Positions 43,339 to 53,285 of a stretch of DNA of 64,000 nucleotides are shown here, piece by piece. Each line of letters begins with the position of its first letter. Position 1 is the first letter of the stretch. Below the pieces are notes generated by a model, which was given only the letters and a program-made list of their open reading frames with translations, was not told where the DNA came from and made no database searches. The stretch spans positions 4,281,001 through 4,345,000 of the forward strand of contig NZ_CP113524.1 in the NCBI RefSeq assembly GCF_026723765.1. Direction: 5' to 3'. Both the position numbers and the translations under genes were made by a program. Source of the stretch: Lacrimispora xylanolytica. GTDB lineage: Bacteria; Bacillota; Clostridia; Lachnospirales; Lachnospiraceae.

Positions 43339-45357
43339 ATGGAACTACAATCAAAGAAATCAAGTATTTCTAAACTAACACTTGGAGGAATCCTGGTAAC
43401 ATTAGGTGTGGTATATGGAGATATCGGTACCTCACCGCTTTACGTAATGAAATCCGTACTATTCGGGAACGGCGGTATCCAAACGGTCTCAGAAGATTTT
43501 ATTCTCGGAACCTTATCCCTGGTATTCTGGACCCTTACTATTTTAACAAGCATAAAATATGTATTTATTACATTAAAGGCAGATAACAATGGAGAAGGCG
43601 GTATCTTTTCCCTGTTCACACTGGTCAGAAGCCGCGCCAGGTGGTTGATCCTCCCTGCCATGATCGGAGGCTCCGCCCTCTTAGCCGATGGTATGCTGAC
43701 ACCGGCTGTCACTGTAACGTCAGCGGTTGAAGGACTTAAACTCCTGCCTGTATTTCACAACCTTTTTGGCGACGACCAGAAAAACATCGTAATACTAGTT
43801 ATTTTCATCATCTGCCTCCTGTTTTTTATTCAACATATCGGTACGGATTTTATCGGAAGGCTGTTTGGTCCTATCATGTTTTTATGGTTCTGCAGCTTAG
43901 CCTTCTTTGGCATCATCAACCTGGCAGAGAATCCATTTTTACTGCGGGCATTATCCCCTCACTATGCCATCAAGACGCTCTTTAGCGAGGACAATAAGCT
44001 TGGATTTTTTATTCTGGGCAGCATATTCTTATGTTCCACCGGTGCCGAAGCCCTTTACTCCGATTTAGGACATGTCGGCCGTAAAAATATATACTTCACA
44101 TGGCCATTTGTAAAAGTATGTTTGCTGCTTAACTATTTTGGTCAGGGTGCATGGATTTTATCCGCGAAAAACAGCCCTGCCTTTGCCTTAACAGAAGACA
44201 TCAATCCCTTTTATCAAATGATTCCTAATAGCATGCTCATATATGGAATCATAATATCCACCCTGGCCGCCATCATAGCGTCACAGGCCTTAATTTCCGG
44301 CTCCTTTACCCTTGTATCGGAAGCCATCAAGTTGAACTTATTCCCAAGACTCCATACCATATACCCCTCTCCATTAAAGGGTCAGCTCTACATTCCGGCC
44401 ATCAACCGGATCTTATGGATCGTCTGTATTGGAATCGTGCTTTACTTTCAAAGCTCCGAAAAAATGGAGTCAGCATACGGTCTTGCCATCACAGTCACCA
44501 TGCTTATGACAACCATATTACTATATAACTACATGCTGAAGAAGAAAACGCCCATTATACTTGCAACCATCATGCTTGTTTTCTTTATGAGTTTTGAAAT
44601 TTCCTTCTTCATTGCAAACATCGTTAAGTTTTTCCATGGTGGCTTTGTAGCCATCATAATTGCTGCTTCCATTTTATTTGTCATGTATCTCTGGGACAGA
44701 GCCCATATTATCAGGATGCGCTATCAGGAATACGTGCCCATTGAGAAATACCTAGACCAGCTCTCTCAATTACGCCATGACCCGGAAGTGCCCAAGTATG
44801 CCAGCAACCTGGTATGCCTGAGCAAATGCCCCAACCCAAAAGAAATCGAGCGTAAAATACTTTACTTCCTTTTTGATAAACGCCCTAAAAAAGCCGATGT
44901 TTACTGGTTCGTAGACGTAATCGTAACCGATGAACCCTATCAGGCCGAGTACACCATAGAAAAATTCAATACAGACCACATTATCAAAATACAGCTAAAG
45001 CTAGGCTTCCGTATCGATCAAAACCTAAATGTCTTTTTAAGACAGATATCCACAGAACTGGTAAAGAATAAGGAAATAGAACCACAGTCCAACACATATT
45101 CCATTATTCCAAACCGTAAACTAGGCGATTTCCGCTTTGTATTCATTCAGGAGATTCTATCCCATGAGACATCATTATCCGCCTGGGATTCCTTCGTGTT
45201 GAACACCAAGCTGTTTATACAGAAGTTCACCGCTTCCCCATCCAACTGGTTTGGACTTGATACCAGTGATGTTTATATTGAGAAGGTACCTATGATAATA
45301 GGCCATTCCAATCGAGTTGTTTTAAAGCGGGTGGATGGGAAAACAGATAAGAAGTAA
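43339..45357 (+). CDS. kup: Kup-family potassium uptake protein
   Basis: 672 residues from the ATG at 43339, after AAAGAGG. An in-frame ATG at 43273 lies inside the terminator hairpin and is rejected. LGVVYGDIGTSPLYV near residue 25 is the KUP hallmark, and about twelve membrane helices run to about 450, followed by a cytosolic domain of about 200 residues. KUP/HAK/KT transporters import K+ with protons. Control by a manganese-type riboswitch is unexpected; related KUP proteins might carry other metal ions (speculative). Confidence 0.92.
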   Translation: MELQSKKSSISKLTLGGILVTLGVVYGDIGTSPLYVMKSVLFGNGGIQTVSEDFILGTLSLVFWTLTILTSIKYVFITLKADNNGEGGIFSLFTLVRSRARWLILPAMIGGSALLADGMLTPAVTVTSAVEGLKLLPVFHNLFGDDQKNIVILVIFIICLLFFIQHIGTDFIGRLFGPIMFLWFCSLAFFGIINLAENPFLLRALSPHYAIKTLFSEDNKLGFFILGSIFLCSTGAEALYSDLGHVGRKNIYFTWPFVKVCLLLNYFGQGAWILSAKNSPAFALTEDINPFYQMIPNSMLIYGIIISTLAAIIASQALISGSFTLVSEAIKLNLFPRLHTIYPSPLKGQLYIPAINRILWIVCIGIVLYFQSSEKMESAYGLAITVTMLMTTILLYNYMLKKKTPIILATIMLVFFMSFEISFFIANIVKFFHGGFVAIIIAASILFVMYLWDRAHIIRMRYQEYVPIEKYLDQLSQLRHDPEVPKYASNLVCLSKCPNPKEIERKILYFLFDKRPKKADVYWFVDVIVTDEPYQAEYTIEKFNTDHIIKIQLKLGFRIDQNLNVFLRQISTELVKNKEIEPQSNTYSIIPNRKLGDFRFVFIQEILSHETSLSAWDSFVLNTKLFIQKFTASPSNWFGLDTSDVYIEKVPMIIGHSNRVVLKRVDGKTDKK

Positions 45358-45428
45358 ATCAGATACACAATTCAGATAAGATATCCAGATAAGAAATATT
45401 TATATATGAAGTAATTATATATGAAGTT

Positions 45429-45470
45429 AAAAAGATCTCCTTTGAAATCAAGTCAAAGGAGATCTTTTAT
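45429..45470 (+). terminator. Terminator after kup
   Basis: AAAAGATCTCCTTTGA pairs perfectly with TCAAAGGAGATCTTTT around a 7-base loop, about 70 bases after the kup stop. Confidence 0.9.
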
Positions 45471-45663
45471 ATATCAAATAATTCATATGTTAATCAAGCC
45501 GTGTCATGTGCAGCAGTACTTAACATACTTATTTCATACTTATGTTTGAATGTAGCAAATACACCCATTCAAATAAATATGTTTATGACACAATAAAGAT
45601 GTTAACGAAACAATAAGCATGCTAACGACAGAGCAAATATGATATAGTATCCCAGATGTAATT

Positions 45664-46398
45664 TTACAGATCATCTACAAACTTTTTAGCTTCCCCCAAA
45701 GGCATTCCAGTATAGTCACGAACAAGTTTAATGGCCTCAATTACATTACCTCTATCTTTTAGTTCTCGCACTTTCGCAACCAGATCTTCGGTAAGATCAG
45801 ATTTATGGTCAGACATCTCCTGCCTGCGTCTCAGTTCATCCGCTATCTTCTTCTTCATCTCATCGGTAAGCTCTTCACTCCCAGTCTGACTATGTATAAA
45901 ATCAATTTCAGGCGCTTTCTTTATAAATAATCCAATGAAGGACCCCAAAACAACGTAAGTAACCAAGTATTGTAATAACCGGTAAAGATATAGCCATATT
46001 ACACTGAGCTTTATCATTTCTCCAGAGTGCTTCAAGATGGAAATAGAATCCGAAATAGCAAATTCTCCCGGTGCATAGTTATTTACCGATCGTCCAATTA
46101 CCAGCTGGCCCCAGTGAGAAACCATAAGCTCCAAAGGCTTATTTAAAATGGGATTTCCAGTAGTATCAATCTGCATACTGATCACCGCAAATACCGCTAT
46201 TAAGATAACCATATTATTTTCCCATTTAATTCTCTTAAAATATATGGTAAGAGCGAAAATTAATATTAAAGTACAGCTTCTAATGTAGCTATTGTAAAGA
46301 TAAGCATTTATTAGTATGGGACCACCCCATATGAATACTACTAATATAAAGGCTACAAAAAGAAATACGGACAACAATATAGTAAGATTTTTCTTCAC
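45664..46398 (-). CDS. Membrane protein with L7/L12-like C-terminal domain
   Basis: 244 residues. Helices cover residues 5-28, 35-50, 60-75, 95-110 and 130-165, then a charged linker. The last 40 residues (LVAKVRELKDRGNVIEAIKLVRD, MPLGEAKKFVDDL, in parts) closely resemble the C-terminal domain of ribosomal protein L7/L12, which contacts translation factors. Such a domain on a membrane anchor is seen in other Firmicute proteins of unknown role. AAGGAGGAAT precedes the ATG. Confidence 0.7.
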   Translation of the reverse strand: MKKNLTILLSVFLFVAFILVVFIWGGPILINAYLYNSYIRSCTLILIFALTIYFKRIKWENNMVILIAVFAVISMQIDTTGNPILNKPLELMVSHWGQLVIGRSVNNYAPGEFAISDSISILKHSGEMIKLSVIWLYLYRLLQYLVTYVVLGSFIGLFIKKAPEIDFIHSQTGSEELTDEMKKKIADELRRRQEMSDHKSDLTEDLVAKVRELKDRGNVIEAIKLVRDYTGMPLGEAKKFVDDL

Positions 46399-46901
46399 AA
46401 AAATTCCTCCTTGCTGATTTTAAGATTTGATTATTTGAAAATAGCATAAATAATAATTTACCATAGTCGTTTGATAGCTAACCATCAAAGGCTTATATGT
46501 TATATATAAGAAAGTATATTCACTGTAGTTTTTAAATACTATCTATATACTGAATTAATCATGATACGAGAGGCAAATTACCATTTATACCCATATTATC
46601 TCATAAATCGCGTAATAAATCCATAAAAAAGTAATTCTGTGTACATTGTATTAAATATACAAGCTTTAAGGATCAGATGAACTTCTGACAATGTTTCCTA
46701 AATGACCCTTTTATTAATTGTTATCCAATCTATTTCCTGCACTCATCGGGACGACAAACCTCATACAGATCATTATAGCGAAGGAATTTTTTGTAAGCCT
46801 TTAAAATGATATACCTTGCATTTCTAGCCGGAAGAGAAATCCCACATTTTTTTAGAGAAGTTTTTTTACAGCCCCCTTTTTATACCTTAATTTCACCTTT
46901 C
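46399..46901. other. Intergenic region, no feature seen
   Basis: About 500 bases of AT-rich DNA between two leftward genes. I see no ORF with a ribosome site, no strong hairpin and no repeat. Confidence 0.5.
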
Positions 46902-48014
46902 CTATAATGCCTCACAAAGCGCCAGAATGGCCAGTGACTGACCGTAGGCCATGGGTGCTATAAGAATGTTCTTATAATGCTCTTTGTCATAGCCCATGCC
47001 GGTTCCGCCGGAAACATGAAGCACGGTCCCATCAGCATCAATGTTCTTTAGAATGCCCTTTACCGCGCCATATGCACATTGAAGATAAGTATCATCAAGG
47101 ATTCCCATTTTAATGCCCTTTAAAATCCCTGCTGCTATGGCTGCAGAGCCTGACACCTCTTCATAGCTGTCGGGTTCATCTAGAACTGTATGCCAAAGTC
47201 CACTCTTGCTCTGCAGCTTTAACAATGCCTGTACCTGAGCCTTATAGGTTTCCGTAACAAAATGACGGATACCGGAATTCATGGTACCTTTAAACATCTC
47301 CATATATTCCAGTATTCCCAACGTAAACCAGCTGTTGCCTCTGCACCAGAATACACCACCGAAATTATTTCTTTCATTAAAAGTCCAGCCATGGTAAAAC
47401 AGGCCTGTTTTCTTATCATATAAGTACTTGATATGCATCAGCACCTGATGATAAGCCTCATCGACCCAATCCTGCCGGTTGTATTTAAGCCCCATTTTGT
47501 TTAAGAATAAAACGGTCATGAATAGGGTATCGATCCACATCTCATTTTCATTGAGACGAACACCGAGACGGTCTCCGTTTGCGCTTGTCACATGCTGGAA
47601 ACCACTCTCTTCGGTTTTAGGCAGGCATTTCATGAGCCAATTGGCCCAGTCAAGACAAAGAGCTTCAAATTCCCGGTCTTTTACTGATTCATTCAAATCC
47701 ACAAGTGCTAAAAGAGGGGCTGTAGTGTTGATGTTTCGTGATGGAAGACCTTGTTCCAGGTTGTCTTTATACCAGTTAACAAGGAATTCTTTATAATCTT
47801 CATTTCCCTGGATTTTCTGAAGCTTCATGAGTCCATAAAGACCTATGCCCTGAGGCCAGTCCCATTCCTTTATTCCAAAATCTCTTTTAAAATAACCAAC
47901 GGCCTCACTTCGTTCTTCAATGGTCGATTCATCGTTGGTCTTATCTAGGTTTAAAAGCTTGTCGACCACAAGGTTTAGTTTTTCTCTGATTCCATTCTGA
48001 TCTATTTTCTGCAT
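46902..48014 (-). CDS. GH105-type unsaturated rhamnogalacturonyl hydrolase
   Basis: 370 residues, alpha6/alpha6 barrel. EWDWPQGIGLYGL near 55-67 and NENEMWIDTLFM near 160-170 hold residues typical of the YteR/YesR group, with the catalytic Asp probably in MWIDT. It removes the 4,5-unsaturated uronic acid left by polysaccharide lyases. No signal peptide, so it acts in the cytosol on imported oligosaccharides. Last gene of the uronide cluster. Confidence 0.85.
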   Translation of the reverse strand: MQKIDQNGIREKLNLVVDKLLNLDKTNDESTIEERSEAVGYFKRDFGIKEWDWPQGIGLYGLMKLQKIQGNEDYKEFLVNWYKDNLEQGLPSRNINTTAPLLALVDLNESVKDREFEALCLDWANWLMKCLPKTEESGFQHVTSANGDRLGVRLNENEMWIDTLFMTVLFLNKMGLKYNRQDWVDEAYHQVLMHIKYLYDKKTGLFYHGWTFNERNNFGGVFWCRGNSWFTLGILEYMEMFKGTMNSGIRHFVTETYKAQVQALLKLQSKSGLWHTVLDEPDSYEEVSGSAAIAAGILKGIKMGILDDTYLQCAYGAVKGILKNIDADGTVLHVSGGTGMGYDKEHYKNILIAPMAYGQSLAILALCEAL

Positions 48015-48076
48015 TTCTTTATTTCTCCATTTTTCAATTTTACTAAAACGCGAGGAATCCAGTCACGTAATGATTC

Positions 48077-49210
48077 CTACCAGATCAAAAAATCCTTATT
48101 AAGCAGCCTTAAGATGCCTTCCACCAGAAAATAGTCTCCATAGATAATAGGGACATGGCGGTCAGATTCTCTGTCATATCTGGCGGAGCCGTAATTTAAA
48201 ATAGAATCCTTCTCCGGATCCCACTGGCAGAGACGTTCTGTGACCGATTTCAGACAGCGGACAGCTGATTTCACATACAGATCTTTCTCCAATGGATTTA
48301 CATGCTCTGAAAGCTCCAAAAGACCGCAGGCCCCACAGACTCCAGCTGTGGTATCATAATAAACCGGTTCCTCTGGAGCTCGGAAATCCAGCATGGGAAC
48401 ATAGTCGTTTAGTGCCAGATTGGCACAGAAATAATGGGCCACCCGTTTGGCTGCATCCAGATAGGCTTCATTCTTTGTATATTTATAAGCCAACGCCATT
48501 CCGTAAATCCCCCATGACTGCCCCCGGCTCCAAGAGGAGCCACTCTCAAAGCCCTGGCCTCCCGGATTATTTAAATACTCTCCTGTGACAGGATCAAATT
48601 CTACCAGGTGGTTACAGGATCCGTCAGAACGGATGATGTACTTAAGGGCCATGTCCGTGTGATTAATGGCAATCTGTCTCCACGCACTGTCCCCTGACTG
48701 TTCTGAAGCCCAATAAAGAAGAGGCAGGTTCATCAGACAGTCCACAATGGCGATACCTGAACGTTCCCCATTCCACGCTTTAATATACCGTCCATTAGGA
48801 TTGTAGCGGCCTGCAAGAATTCCTGCGGCGTGAAGTCCCCGGTTTTTGGACTCTTCTTCTCCGGTCAGACGGTAATCCGCCACGGCCGTGTGAAGCCAGA
48901 GAAAGCCTACATCATGGTCCAGCTTTGGAAAGTTTTGAAATGCACCGTCAAGCCGTTTCTCGATTTCTCTTGCATTTTCCAGGTAGAAATCCTTTTTTGT
49001 TGCATGATACATTTGCCACAAAATTCCGGAGTAAAAACCATTGGTCCAGGCTGTCAGCTCCCGTTCTCCCATGTCATAGTATCTGCCGTTTTCCGGAACA
49101 TAAGGCATGATTGGGCCCAGGCGCTTACATTCTGCCTCCAGCTTTGTTTCAATCTTCTTCCAAATCTCCTCTGCCCAAAGAAACGTTTCTTTATCAATCC
49201 TGTATCGCAT
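48077..49210 (-). CDS. GH88 unsaturated glucuronyl hydrolase
   Basis: 377 residues from the ATG at 49210, with GGAGGAGG upstream. NGFYSGILWQMYHAT near 60-75, HDVGFLWLHTAVADYRL near 105-120 (Asp of DVGF) and DCLMNLPLLYWA fit GH88, whose two catalytic aspartates take part in hydration of the unsaturated uronate. The gene overlaps the end of the DUF2264 gene by 17 bases. With the GH105 enzyme it gives the cluster two specificities for lyase products. Confidence 0.88.
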   Translation of the reverse strand: MRYRIDKETFLWAEEIWKKIETKLEAECKRLGPIMPYVPENGRYYDMGERELTAWTNGFYSGILWQMYHATKKDFYLENAREIEKRLDGAFQNFPKLDHDVGFLWLHTAVADYRLTGEEESKNRGLHAAGILAGRYNPNGRYIKAWNGERSGIAIVDCLMNLPLLYWASEQSGDSAWRQIAINHTDMALKYIIRSDGSCNHLVEFDPVTGEYLNNPGGQGFESGSSWSRGQSWGIYGMALAYKYTKNEAYLDAAKRVAHYFCANLALNDYVPMLDFRAPEEPVYYDTTAGVCGACGLLELSEHVNPLEKDLYVKSAVRCLKSVTERLCQWDPEKDSILNYGSARYDRESDRHVPIIYGDYFLVEGILRLLNKDFLIW

Positions 49211-50939
49211 AACAGTTTCCTCCTCCAATTACCACCGTTTTTTTTGTAAACTCTGTTTCCACAAGGGTTTCCACCTTTGTCTCCCCGTGAGAAACCGGAA
49301 AACGGACTGCCGGAATAAATACATTGGGAAATATGAGATTCATGTTGGGTAATGCAGCAATCACTGTTGCCTCTCCAACCGTTGATATCACCCGGCTATA
49401 TCCATTTTCATCAGATACCAAAGCTTTCGTTCCATTGGTCACTTGTTTCGTTTTTTCCATACAATTTGGGTAGGAGAAGCCACAGTCATAGGCAATGCAG
49501 GGAGTATATTCAGGCAGACTGCTGGTAATCACATGTCTTCGTCTGTGTCCGCTTCCTTCTGGGATCAGCCAGGTTTCCACCATAATCCCTTCCACAGGAC
49601 TCCACTTCGAATAGACCTCATGCTCTGTAACACGATACTCCTCACAGGTTCTTCTGATATAGTGCATTCCATGAACATAAAAAGCCAGCATGCTGTCCGT
49701 TCCTGATTGCTCAATGGTATGATAGGAGCGGGATACACAAAAACCAAACTGGGTCGAATAAGCGAACTTTGCATATTTTTCAGCCGCAAAGGGATGCTCT
49801 AAGGTGGGATACTGCCCTGCTGTGAGAGCCACAACCTCATGGTCTCTGTGACAGATTAGCATATCACATTCCTTTACCGCCAAAGAAGACTTCAGCTTAG
49901 GCAGGGGCTCTGCCTCAGCACTCCAAAACGGGTGTGATTCTTCCAGTGCCAAAAATACAAATGTTTTTAAAGCCCAATAAGCAGAACCTGGTGCATTATA
50001 TGCTTCTGACATCAAAAGATTGGGATAGGTATAACCCACTGTCAGCACTCCACCATTATCAAAAATCGGCTGCCGTATCCAGTATTCCAAATGTCGTTCT
50101 ATGATCCCCTTTATCACTCCCCAGGAACCAAACTCCACTCCGGCCAGTGTACAGGCGGAAAAAAATGCCGCTTCTGCAAAACGATAGGTCAGAGAACGGC
50201 CAAAGGGCAATGCCTTCCCCTCATCATCAAACCAGTAAATAAATGTCTTAGCAAATTCTGCTGCCCGGCCTTTAAAAAGACTGGAATGGTATGGATCTTC
50301 TTTTTCCATAAATTTTGAATAGAGCAGACAGTAGAAATGAATTCCAAAAGAAGTATAATAGTCCTTTTGAGGACGTTTACCATCAGAATACCAACCGTTT
50401 CCAATGTAAAAGGACTCATACTTGTCCATGGCAATCTGTACCTGTTCCTTGCTCCACTTCTTTCCAAGGCTCTTTAATGCCAGGTTTACAATGACCTTGA
50501 AAAACTGCCAGTTATTTTCAGCCTGTGAATACTCGTTGATCTGGTACAGCCAGTTTGCCAGATTCTCCTTGGACCGATCATCAAGAGGTGCCCACAACAG
50601 ATTCGGTATCATTAATAACCCATAGCTAATGGCTGCCATTTCCACCATTCTCTGATCCTTATCATGGAGATCTCCCCAGTATTCCTCTGATTCAGGATCC
50701 GTACCGTTTGCAAGTCCCTTTTGGTATAACTCCAGCAGACTCTTATCAGTTCCGCCTCCTGCCCAATAAGAAGCCATTCCCCACAATACACGAGAAAAGC
50801 CTTCCATCTCCCCAATCCTGTTTCCGTAGCCGGCTGCAAAAGCACCAAGCTTCAGCCCTGCACCGCCTGCACTGTAATGATGCTTCAGGGGAGCAACCAG
50901 TTTCATAAGCATATTTTCATAATACTCTTTGTTCTTCAT
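49194..50939 (-). CDS. DUF2264 family protein (GH154-type glycosidase candidate)
   Basis: 581 residues. The N-terminal helical barrel (GGAGLKLGAFAAGYGNRIGEMEGFSRVLWG, in part) is the DUF2264 signature; the C-terminal 200 residues are beta-rich. DUF2264 proteins occur with GH88/GH105 in uronide-use clusters, and family GH154 beta-glucuronidases belong to this fold as far as I recall. It should act on uronic-acid-containing oligosaccharides in the cytosol (no signal peptide). Confidence 0.82.
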   Translation of the reverse strand: MKNKEYYENMLMKLVAPLKHHYSAGGAGLKLGAFAAGYGNRIGEMEGFSRVLWGMASYWAGGGTDKSLLELYQKGLANGTDPESEEYWGDLHDKDQRMVEMAAISYGLLMIPNLLWAPLDDRSKENLANWLYQINEYSQAENNWQFFKVIVNLALKSLGKKWSKEQVQIAMDKYESFYIGNGWYSDGKRPQKDYYTSFGIHFYCLLYSKFMEKEDPYHSSLFKGRAAEFAKTFIYWFDDEGKALPFGRSLTYRFAEAAFFSACTLAGVEFGSWGVIKGIIERHLEYWIRQPIFDNGGVLTVGYTYPNLLMSEAYNAPGSAYWALKTFVFLALEESHPFWSAEAEPLPKLKSSLAVKECDMLICHRDHEVVALTAGQYPTLEHPFAAEKYAKFAYSTQFGFCVSRSYHTIEQSGTDSMLAFYVHGMHYIRRTCEEYRVTEHEVYSKWSPVEGIMVETWLIPEGSGHRRRHVITSSLPEYTPCIAYDCGFSYPNCMEKTKQVTNGTKALVSDENGYSRVISTVGEATVIAALPNMNLIFPNVFIPAVRFPVSHGETKVETLVETEFTKKTVVIGGGNCYAIQD

Positions 50940-50974
50940 CCTTCCTCCTGCTTTGAACTATATATACGGATAGA

Positions 50975-51006
50975 AGGTGTCACAAAATATATATTTTGCA
51001 ACACCC
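50975..51006 (-). other. Hairpin between the binding-protein gene and the enzyme genes
   Basis: GGTGT...AAAATATATATTTT...ACACC forms a stem-loop with no T run, directly after the binding-protein gene on the leftward transcript. Such loops often protect the abundant binding-protein mRNA from decay (inferred). Confidence 0.4.
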
Positions 51007-51029
51007 TCACTCCTCTTCCTATAAACGGA

Positions 51030-52388
51030 TTACTTCGTCTTTAATTGTCCTAATATCTCTTCATACTGCTCTAATAATTCCTTCGCAGCATCTTCCGGTG
51101 TAATATCCCCGTAAATAACTTCCTGAATCAAATCCTTACGGACTACCTCAAGCTCTGTATTGCCGCTGATCATGTTATTGATATAAGGATCTTTTGCAAC
51201 CAGATCAATGGCTTTTTTCTGAAGCTCGTCAACAGAACCCTCTGCAATGAGAATATCTTCTGCCTTCTGGGTCGGACAATATCCCACTGCTGTTTTCTGT
51301 ATTTTAATTGCTTCCGGGTCATTCATAAGGAAATCCAGGAATTTAGCGGCTTCTTCTTTATTGGCAGAATTGTCATTGATAGAAAAGCCACGGTCTCCGC
51401 CGTATACCACACCAGTACTCTTTGCATTTTCCATTACTGGTGCTGAAATCACTTCCAAAGGACTGTCTACAGAAGTTAGGTACTTAGGAGCTGATCCTGT
51501 ATAATCCACGATCATTCCAATTTTTTTGTTGATCCACTTAGTATTTTGGTCCATCTGGCCTGCAAAGGTTGCTGCATCACCAAATGGCTCCAGAGCATTT
51601 GACTGATAAAGATTTAAAATATTCTGGAATGCTTCTGCAGCATCTGCCTCTGTAAAATTAGGGGTATAGGTCTCTTCATCAATAATAGGCTTTCCAGTCT
51701 TTTGAACCAGATAAGGCTGTATAAACAGACGATTCAGCATATCTGCATCAGCTGTCATGAGATAAGCATCACTGTCTTTCTCATGAACCGCTTTTCCTAA
51801 TTCTGCAATTTCAGCCCAAGTATAATTCTTTGTAAGATCAATACCAAATTCCTTTGCAAAATCTGCATTTACATAAACAACAGGGGAACCACCCACTGTA
51901 CATGGGAAAAGATTCGCTTCTCCATTATAGGTTCCTGAGATTTCGAGCAAACGGTCCTTTAAGGTGCTTAAATCAACAGGCAACGTAGAGAGGTCCGCTA
52001 AGTAATGTTTTGCCCCCTGAATATCCGGCAGCCATTCTTTATTAAGCTGAATGATGTCCGGTGCCGTATTACTGGAAAGGGTGGTCATGATTTTCTCATA
52101 GTATCCGTCGTATCCTTGATATTCTGCTTCTATTTTTACATTGGAGTTCTTTGCCTGATAAGCATCAATGACATCTAATAATGCCCCATGACGGCTGTCG
52201 CTTCCCCACCAGGAAAAACGTAAGGTTACAGGCGCTCCGTCTCCGCTGGTTGCTGACGTTTCCGCTGCGCTCTGAGTTGTCTGTTTAGTTTCACTTGTCT
52301 TGCCTGCGCTCCCACACCCCATAAGTGTTATAGCTGCCATTGATACTGACATAAAAAGAGCCGCATGTTTCATAAACTGTTTTTTCAT
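51030..52388 (-). CDS. Sugar ABC transporter substrate-binding lipoprotein
   Basis: 452 residues. A lipoprotein signal ends with the lipobox LMGC near residue 25, followed by a Ser/Thr-rich tether. VTLRFSWWGSDSRHGALLDVI starts the SBP_bac_1 fold (cluster B, oligosaccharide type, shown in part). It captures the uronide substrate outside the membrane and delivers it to the two permeases encoded just upstream. An ATPase is not in the cluster, so a shared MsmK-like one elsewhere is expected. Confidence 0.92.
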   Translation of the reverse strand: MKKQFMKHAALFMSVSMAAITLMGCGSAGKTSETKQTTQSAAETSATSGDGAPVTLRFSWWGSDSRHGALLDVIDAYQAKNSNVKIEAEYQGYDGYYEKIMTTLSSNTAPDIIQLNKEWLPDIQGAKHYLADLSTLPVDLSTLKDRLLEISGTYNGEANLFPCTVGGSPVVYVNADFAKEFGIDLTKNYTWAEIAELGKAVHEKDSDAYLMTADADMLNRLFIQPYLVQKTGKPIIDEETYTPNFTEADAAEAFQNILNLYQSNALEPFGDAATFAGQMDQNTKWINKKIGMIVDYTGSAPKYLTSVDSPLEVISAPVMENAKSTGVVYGGDRGFSINDNSANKEEAAKFLDFLMNDPEAIKIQKTAVGYCPTQKAEDILIAEGSVDELQKKAIDLVAKDPYINNMISGNTELEVVRKDLIQEVIYGDITPEDAAKELLEQYEEILGQLKTK

Positions 52389-52445
52389 AGAAATACATCC
52401 TCCTTAAATTAGGGGCAAACAGCCCCACCTGTCATTATATTACTT

Positions 52446-53285
52446 TTAGCCTTTGATACCTCCGGCTGTAATACCTTCAACAAAATACTTCTGGGCGAAG
52501 AAATATAAAAGAATCGGCGGTATCAATGATACAAAGGACATGGCCAAAACCTGATTCCATGGTGTCGATGACCCCTGGCTGTCAATGGACATTTTTAAGG
52601 CCAATGACAAGGTGTAGTTCTTTACACTACTGATATAAACAAGATTGTTAAAGTAATCATTCCATCTCCATAAGGTCTGGAAAATGATTACGGAAAATAC
52701 CGATGGCTTTAAAAGAGGTGCCAAGATCTTTACATATACCACAAATGGATTACACCCATCCATGTAAGCGGATTCGTCTAATTCTTTCGGAATTCCTCTC
52801 AGGAACTGAATCTGCATAAAAATCAGGAAGGGGTAGCAGGCCAAAACTGCAGGTGCCCAGAAGGGAAGATAGGTATCCACCCAGCCAAATTTATTAAATA
52901 CCACATATCTGGGAATCATGATGACTGCGTCTGGCAGCATCAGTGTAGAAATCATAAGTGCAAATAAGGTCTTTTTAAAAGGAAATTTAAATCTTCCAAA
53001 CCCATAAGCAACAATTCCCGTGGATAGTGCGGTAAAAACAACCGTCGGCACCACCAGCTTGAACGTATTTAAGTAAAAGGTAAGATAGGTAAACTGACCG
53101 CTTCCCTTCCAGCCATTTTTGTAAGCAATGGAAGAAAACGTTTCAGGCAAGAGACTCATCTTTCCAAATAACTCCTGATTATCCTTAAAGGTGGCAAAAA
53201 ACAGCCAGATTAAAGGATAAATCATTGCAACACCCATAACAATTAAGATTACATATGCAATTATATCATTTTTCTTCACTCTCAT
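52446..53285 (-). CDS. Carbohydrate ABC transporter permease (MalG/YesQ type)
   Basis: 279 residues with six membrane helices and the EAA loop ELDESAYMDGCNPFVVYVKILAPL near 165-188 (shown in part). Partner of the permease at 53285-54214, whose stop it overlaps by one base. The C-terminal QKYFVEGITAGGIKG is typical of MalG-type proteins. Confidence 0.92.
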   Translation of the reverse strand: MRVKKNDIIAYVILIVMGVAMIYPLIWLFFATFKDNQELFGKMSLLPETFSSIAYKNGWKGSGQFTYLTFYLNTFKLVVPTVVFTALSTGIVAYGFGRFKFPFKKTLFALMISTLMLPDAVIMIPRYVVFNKFGWVDTYLPFWAPAVLACYPFLIFMQIQFLRGIPKELDESAYMDGCNPFVVYVKILAPLLKPSVFSVIIFQTLWRWNDYFNNLVYISSVKNYTLSLALKMSIDSQGSSTPWNQVLAMSFVSLIPPILLYFFAQKYFVEGITAGGIKG

